A DNA stretch of 41,429 nt from Alphaproteobacteria bacterium (GTDB lineage Bacteria > Pseudomonadota > Alphaproteobacteria > Rs-D84): contig JAGCOQ010000005.1 of the NCBI GenBank assembly GCA_017642625.1, positions 1 to 41,429 of the forward strand, written 5' to 3'. Numbering within the stretch: position 1 is the first letter of the stretch; the number at the start of each line of letters is the position of its first letter. This document shows positions 39,503 through 41,429 of this stretch, one piece after another. The position numbers were made by a program, and so were the translations under genes. The notes beneath the pieces are model-generated. The model saw only the letters and a list, made by a program, of their open reading frames with translations. It made no database searches and was not told the DNA's origin.

Positions 39503-41429
39503 ATGGAAGCTCAACAAACAATAATTATTGCGAATAATATTCTTATGCTTATCAGTGGTGGTTTGGGATTGTTATTGATAATTGCATTGGGAATGTTGTT
39601 CTTTATTTCGCGCAAATCTCAACGTGTTATGCAATCTATGTTAGATATTATGTTGCGCCCCGAAAGCGCGCGCGTTGGTGATGCGACACGTGTTTTGAAT
39701 ACCATTATGGCCGAAGAAATCGCCAAGATAGAACACAATTTTAAAATGATGTGCGACACATTAAACGGGCAAATCGCACATGCGAATGAACTGAAAACCC
39801 AATTAACCGACCAAAACGATAAATTGTTATCGTTGGCGGATGCAGCGACCAAGAAATTGGCACAAATGTCGGATCGTTTGGAAAATACACTTGGTGGATT
39901 GCAAGCGATTGTTGATTCCAAGTCATGGGAAGATGTGACCCAAGCATCAGACAGATTTTCAACTACTGTCAATGAACTATTGACCAAAATAGACACCACA
40001 ACCCAAGACACGACTGCTAATGTTGCCCAAATACAAAATCAAATTGAATCATGGGTTGCGACCAGCAACGAATTAAGCCAACACTTAAAAGATGAATTCG
40101 AATCCAACGCAACACAGTTGTCCGATATCACCGAAAAATCAGTCGCCATGCAACAGCAACTATCCGATATGGCTGAATCCACAGCCGAAGGATTTACCAA
40201 GGTTCAAACATCTTCGGCGGAATACAATGATATTATGGAAAAGAACAACGAAATGTTGGATACACACCTTGCAAAACTGGACGCGTTTTCCAAACAATCC
40301 AAGAAACAGTTGGCCAGCCAGACAAATACTATTACCAATACGGCAAACGTGGTCGCCGGCCAGGTGCGCTTAACCGAAACATCTATTGATAAGCAGATTA
40401 GAAAGTTGTCAGATGCCGTAGAAGCATTAACGACATCCGCCACATCAACCGAAACATCTGTGCGTGGCATATCCAACGAATTGGCTGGGCTGACCAATCG
40501 CTTTAACCGCGAAATCAAAGAGTTTGCGACAGATGTCGTTTCTGAATTGAATACTGTGTCGGGCGTTGCGAATATAACACTGGAAAATACCAAGACCGCG
40601 GCAAACGCATTTTCTGAATCGGTAAAGACCATGGGAACCGGTGTGCGCGAAACATTGATTGAAATGAATACCGCACATACCCAGTTGTCTGGACAATCTG
40701 AAAACCTTATAAAGATGTCGCGTGAAACCACAGAACAATTACAACCGCTGTCTGAATTGATTGAAAAGTATTATGCCGCCCTGCCCGATATATCGCGCGA
40801 TTCTGTAGCGGCGGGCGAAACACTGGGCAAGATTGTTGCAGAATTGAACACGACAATCGAGGCAATGAAATCCACCGTCAATGAATCCACAGACGCTATT
40901 TCAAAGTCCGCAACGAAACTGGACGAATTGGCGGGCGATTCACGCCAGCAAATGATTGATTTGATGTCTGACTATGCCAAGGCCGTTGACACCATGCAGA
41001 CATTAAACAAACAAATGATGGTCGCACGCGCATCTGCACCAATGGAAGCAATTAAATCCGCGCCGGCAGACACACATTATGGTCGCGTTAGCACCACAGA
41101 TTTCGTCGCACAGAGCGAAAAACTGTTTGCAAAACTACATGAACAGTCGTTGGATTTAACGCGTGCGCTGGGCGTGGAAATACCTGATACGATATGGAAA
41201 AAATATCACGAAGGCGACACTGCTATCTTTTCTAAGTGGTTGGCAAAGATGCTGACCGCCGCAGATAAGAAGCAAATTCGTGAAACGTTAAAGAAAGATA
41301 GTGTATTCCGTTCGCAATCATCACAATTCGTGCGCAGTTTCGGCAAGATAATGACCGCTGCGGAATCCGCCGACAATCCTGACAAGTTGTCCGAAGCGTT
41401 GCTTAAAACAGAACTTGGTAAAATATATA
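39503..41429 (+). CDS. Membrane-anchored coiled-coil protein (3' truncated by window)
   Basis: The frame is open from 39503 to the last base (642 codons, no stop). The N-terminus is short, then one or two hydrophobic segments lie at about residues 7-35 (LLLIIALGMLFFIS). Long, Gln/Thr/Ser-rich heptad-like sequence follows to about residue 520, resembling the signalling coiled coil of a chemoreceptor but without its conserved hairpin tip. The last 100 residues form a separate helical domain with LDLTRALGVEIPDTIWKKY and LLKTELGKIY. From memory, a similar 'DLTRAL...GKxY' ending closes several alphaproteobacterial coiled-coil proteins, so only a few residues may be missing. A GGGGGGAAAGG ribosome-binding site supports the start. 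The role may be cell-pole or envelope organisation, but that is inference. Confidence 0.82.
   Translation, partial: MEAQQTIIIANNILMLISGGLGLLLIIALGMLFFISRKSQRVMQSMLDIMLRPESARVGDATRVLNTIMAEEIAKIEHNFKMMCDTLNGQIAHANELKTQLTDQNDKLLSLADAATKKLAQMSDRLENTLGGLQAIVDSKSWEDVTQASDRFSTTVNELLTKIDTTTQDTTANVAQIQNQIESWVATSNELSQHLKDEFESNATQLSDITEKSVAMQQQLSDMAESTAEGFTKVQTSSAEYNDIMEKNNEMLDTHLAKLDAFSKQSKKQLASQTNTITNTANVVAGQVRLTETSIDKQIRKLSDAVEALTTSATSTETSVRGISNELAGLTNRFNREIKEFATDVVSELNTVSGVANITLENTKTAANAFSESVKTMGTGVRETLIEMNTAHTQLSGQSENLIKMSRETTEQLQPLSELIEKYYAALPDISRDSVAAGETLGKIVAELNTTIEAMKSTVNESTDAISKSATKLDELAGDSRQQMIDLMSDYAKAVDTMQTLNKQMMVARASAPMEAIKSAPADTHYGRVSTTDFVAQSEKLFAKLHEQSLDLTRALGVEIPDTIWKKYHEGDTAIFSKWLAKMLTAADKKQIRETLKKDSVFRSQSSQFVRSFGKIMTAAESADNPDKLSEALLKTELGKIY

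Noticed and set aside
40204..40731. 175-codon minus-strand frame near the window end
   Set aside because: It is a shadow of the long coiled-coil gene on the plus strand, whose frame is open from 39503 to the end and has a promoter and strong ribosome-binding site.

Overview
The window looks like chromosome of an alphaproteobacterium with modest GC, probably an uncultured and possibly host-associated lineage. The case rests on gene content: an L25/CTC ribosomal protein with an Ala-rich tail, a DUF2155 protein, an alphaproteobacterial-type XRE regulator, a LysM/Ig-like membrane protein, an AddA-type helicase, and a dnaK promoter resembling the alphaproteobacterial heat-shock consensus. No phage, IS element or CRISPR array is visible. 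Gene density is very high and no gene-free stretch exceeds about 175 bases.

Layout. 1-5.7 kb: an APH-fold kinase-like protein, dnaE, rsmH (its start overlaps the dnaE stop by one base) and a CPVC membrane protein. 5.7-8.9 kb: two exported Cys-rich proteins. 9-11 kb: an XRE regulator divergent from gpmI. 10.9-13.9 kb: divergent tadA and rsmD, with four small unknown proteins that appear to share a 'GD' module. 14-18.2 kb: rplY, a small membrane protein, dnaK and a phosphofructokinase. 18.3-21.1 kb: a LysM protein, a radical SAM protein, an HNH protein and tRNA-Gly(CCC). An imperfect copy of the tRNA 3' end lies about 100 bp downstream. 21.1-24.6 kb: a 1141-residue repeat protein. 24.6-29 kb: the rpsP-rimM-trmD-rplS operon, interrupted by six small Cys-rich genes. 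29-31.6 kb: DUF2155, a small membrane protein, a DUF1460 amidase-like protein and tsaD. 31.6-34.3 kb: a protein with a duplicated Cys/His/Asp module, xseA and a DUF488 protein. 34.3-39.4 kb: recN and an AddA-type system whose helicase and nuclease are separate overlapping genes. 39.5 kb to the end: a membrane-anchored coiled-coil protein running off the window. Its open frame is continuous to the last base.

The recognised genes are housekeeping: replication and repair (dnaE, recN, xseA, addA), ribosome and tRNA maturation (rsmH, rsmD, rimM, trmD, tadA, tsaD, rplY, rpsP, rplS), glycolysis (gpmI, pfk) and chaperoning (dnaK). Small lineage-restricted genes are inserted into these conserved operons.

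The most unusual points are these: (1) the six Cys-rich genes inside the rpsP-trmD operon, several visibly paralogous; (2) several genes whose -10 box ends 6-7 nt before the ATG with no Shine-Dalgarno, implying leaderless mRNAs, including an overlapping face-to-face promoter pair at tadA/rsmD; (3) the structured insert flanked by copies of the tRNA-Gly 3' end; (4) the split AddA; (5) the duplicated Cys/His/Asp protein with a palindrome across its -10 box; (6) the giant solenoid-like repeat protein. Everything here was read by eye. No database search or structure prediction was run.
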